In this document: positions 63,338-64,000 of the stretch, one piece after another
Numbering within the stretch: the stretch's first letter is position 1
How the letters are laid out: each line of letters begins with the position of its first letter
NCBI RefSeq assembly: GCF_023195775.1
Contig: NZ_CP096205.1
Span: forward strand, 186,001 to 250,000
From: Flavobacterium azooxidireducens
GTDB lineage: Bacteria; Bacteroidota; Bacteroidia; Flavobacteriales; Flavobacteriaceae
Direction of reading: 5' to 3'
Length of the DNA: 64,000 nt
The notes under the pieces: generated by a model
Database searches by the model: none
Told to the model about the DNA's origin: nothing
What the model saw: the letters and a program-made list of their open reading frames with translations, nothing else
Program-made: the position numbers and the translations under genes

Positions 63338-64000
63338 TTATTTACACTCATTAAATTCTTTCACAATATTGATTAAATTTTCTTGAATTTTTAAATCAAA
63401 AGCTCCGCTTATAATCTCATCAGATAAAACTTTACAAGCACTCAAATATTCTGCTAATTCTTTAGAAAGGTTTTTATTGTTTCGCTTATCAATCATTTGA
63501 CCAACTGTTTGACTTTTTAATTTGATAACAAAAACTTCCTCATCTACAGGATCAATATAAACCGAATTTTCTTTTTCGGTAAACACTTCTTTATAAAAAT
63601 AAGCATTGTTAAAGCCTAAAGACATTGCATTTGATAATTTTTTAGCTGCATCGCCTTTCACTTTCATTCCTTTGTAACCCGTTTGAGTACCATCGCTGTT
63701 TATTACAAAAAAACTAACGTTGTCTTTTGCAGAAAGTGTAATAAAACGTTCTTTCCCTTTTTCATTCAAATATTTTATACTTACATTTTTACCATAATTA
63801 TCGATCGCATCAACCACTTCGGTATTGCCGGTTTGATGAACATCTAATTTTTCAAATTGAGCAGTTAAAGTTCCATCATATTTAACACCATTTTCATCAA
63901 TGGCATAACCACGAACATTGTACACATTTACACTTCTTTCTTTAGCTAATTTTACTTTTTCGTTCAATAAATCTTGCTTGTATTGTTTCGCTTGACGACC
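63338..64000 (-). CDS. hypothetical protein, N-terminus cut by window end
   Basis: The frame is open through the window end on the minus strand; a TTG-start frame begins at 63967, but in-frame codons (RQAKQYKQDLL) continue upstream, so the N-terminal part is outside. The visible 220 residues have a Lys-rich helix, a beta-type centre (NVRGYAIDENGVKYDGTLTA, VSIKYLNEKGKERFITLSAK, FVINSDGTQTGYKGMKVKGD) and a helical C-terminus (ELAEYLSACKVLSDEIISGA). I do not recognise the family. The pattern of a short repeated strand with GTL/GYK suggests an exported Flavobacterium protein. Confidence 0.65.
   Translation of the reverse strand, partial: GRQAKQYKQDLLNEKVKLAKERSVNVYNVRGYAIDENGVKYDGTLTAQFEKLDVHQTGNTEVVDAIDNYGKNVSIKYLNEKGKERFITLSAKDNVSFFVINSDGTQTGYKGMKVKGDAAKKLSNAMSLGFNNAYFYKEVFTEKENSVYIDPVDEEVFVIKLKSQTVGQMIDKRNNKNLSKELAEYLSACKVLSDEIISGAFDLKIQENLINIVKEFNECK

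Overview
The window is a low-GC (about one third G+C), gene-dense chromosomal segment that reads as a Flavobacterium or close relative (Bacteroidota). Pointers are the many promoters of the form TTTG/TTG, about 18-21 bp, TAnnTTTG; a TonB-dependent receptor paired with a DUF4249 lipoprotein; a TonB-plug/von Willebrand (VWA) fusion; a cyclophilin-FKBP double isomerase; NhaD, DsbD and a 739-residue monomeric isocitrate dehydrogenase of the types usual in this group; and weak Shine-Dalgarno sequences. No rRNA, tRNA, CRISPR array, insertion-sequence transposase, integrase or prophage gene was seen.

Layout. 1-2.7 kb: M20 amidohydrolase end plus two PLP racemases in one overlapping operon. 2.7-11.1 kb, minus strand: dsbD, tilS, a DUF4143 ATPase with a five-copy 22-bp repeat array upstream, pabB, an FMN reductase and dnaK. 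11.4-23.4 kb: cupin, M14 carboxypeptidase, serine deaminase, NhaD antiporter, panB, pseudouridine synthase, DUF5723 protein, aldehyde dehydrogenase and small unknowns. 24-29.4 kb: an accessory stretch holding sucC, a perfect 31-bp palindrome, a dispersed 150-bp repeat, two cassette-like orphan genes separated by an attC-like inverted repeat, a decayed gene end, a HicBA toxin-antitoxin pair, an AlkD-like gene and an orphan HigA antitoxin. 29.5-39.2 kb: lysA, alkaline phosphatase, erythromycin-esterase-like protein, proline dehydrogenase, aroB, then arginine decarboxylase and a deoxyhypusine-synthase-like protein (polyamine locus). 39.2-45.7 kb: birA, rsfS, ftsH, a LUD protein and a phospholipid operon (cdsA, psd, acyl-CoA-binding protein) ending in a lipoprotein superoxide dismutase. 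45.7-55.1 kb: double-domain isomerase, trmD, a HipA-like kinase with DUF3037, an oxidoreductase, a macrodomain protein, rplS and icd. 55.4-62.0 kb: an envelope locus of ECF sigma factor, VWA/plug fusion, TonB-dependent receptor and DUF4249 lipoprotein. 62.0-64 kb: a GxxExxY gene enclosed by 31-bp inverted repeats, thiamine pyrophosphokinase, and a gene cut by the window end.

The most promising unexplained systems are (i) the sigma factor joined by a 2-base gap to a membrane-anchored protein that carries a SusC-type CarboxypepD_reg domain and a TonB plug but no beta-barrel, followed by a VWA domain; (ii) the repeat-rich 24-28 kb stretch with several independent mobile or cassette-like signals; (iii) the 22-bp array controlling the ATPase; (iv) the inverted-repeat-bounded GxxExxY unit; and (v) a deoxyhypusine-synthase homologue whose catalytic lysine is kept but whose histidine pair is gone, next to arginine decarboxylase and without an adjacent agmatinase.

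Family assignments come from recognised motifs and overall sequence character; no database search was run. Start codons were moved inward where the longest reading frame overruns a promoter, signal peptide or conserved N-terminus.
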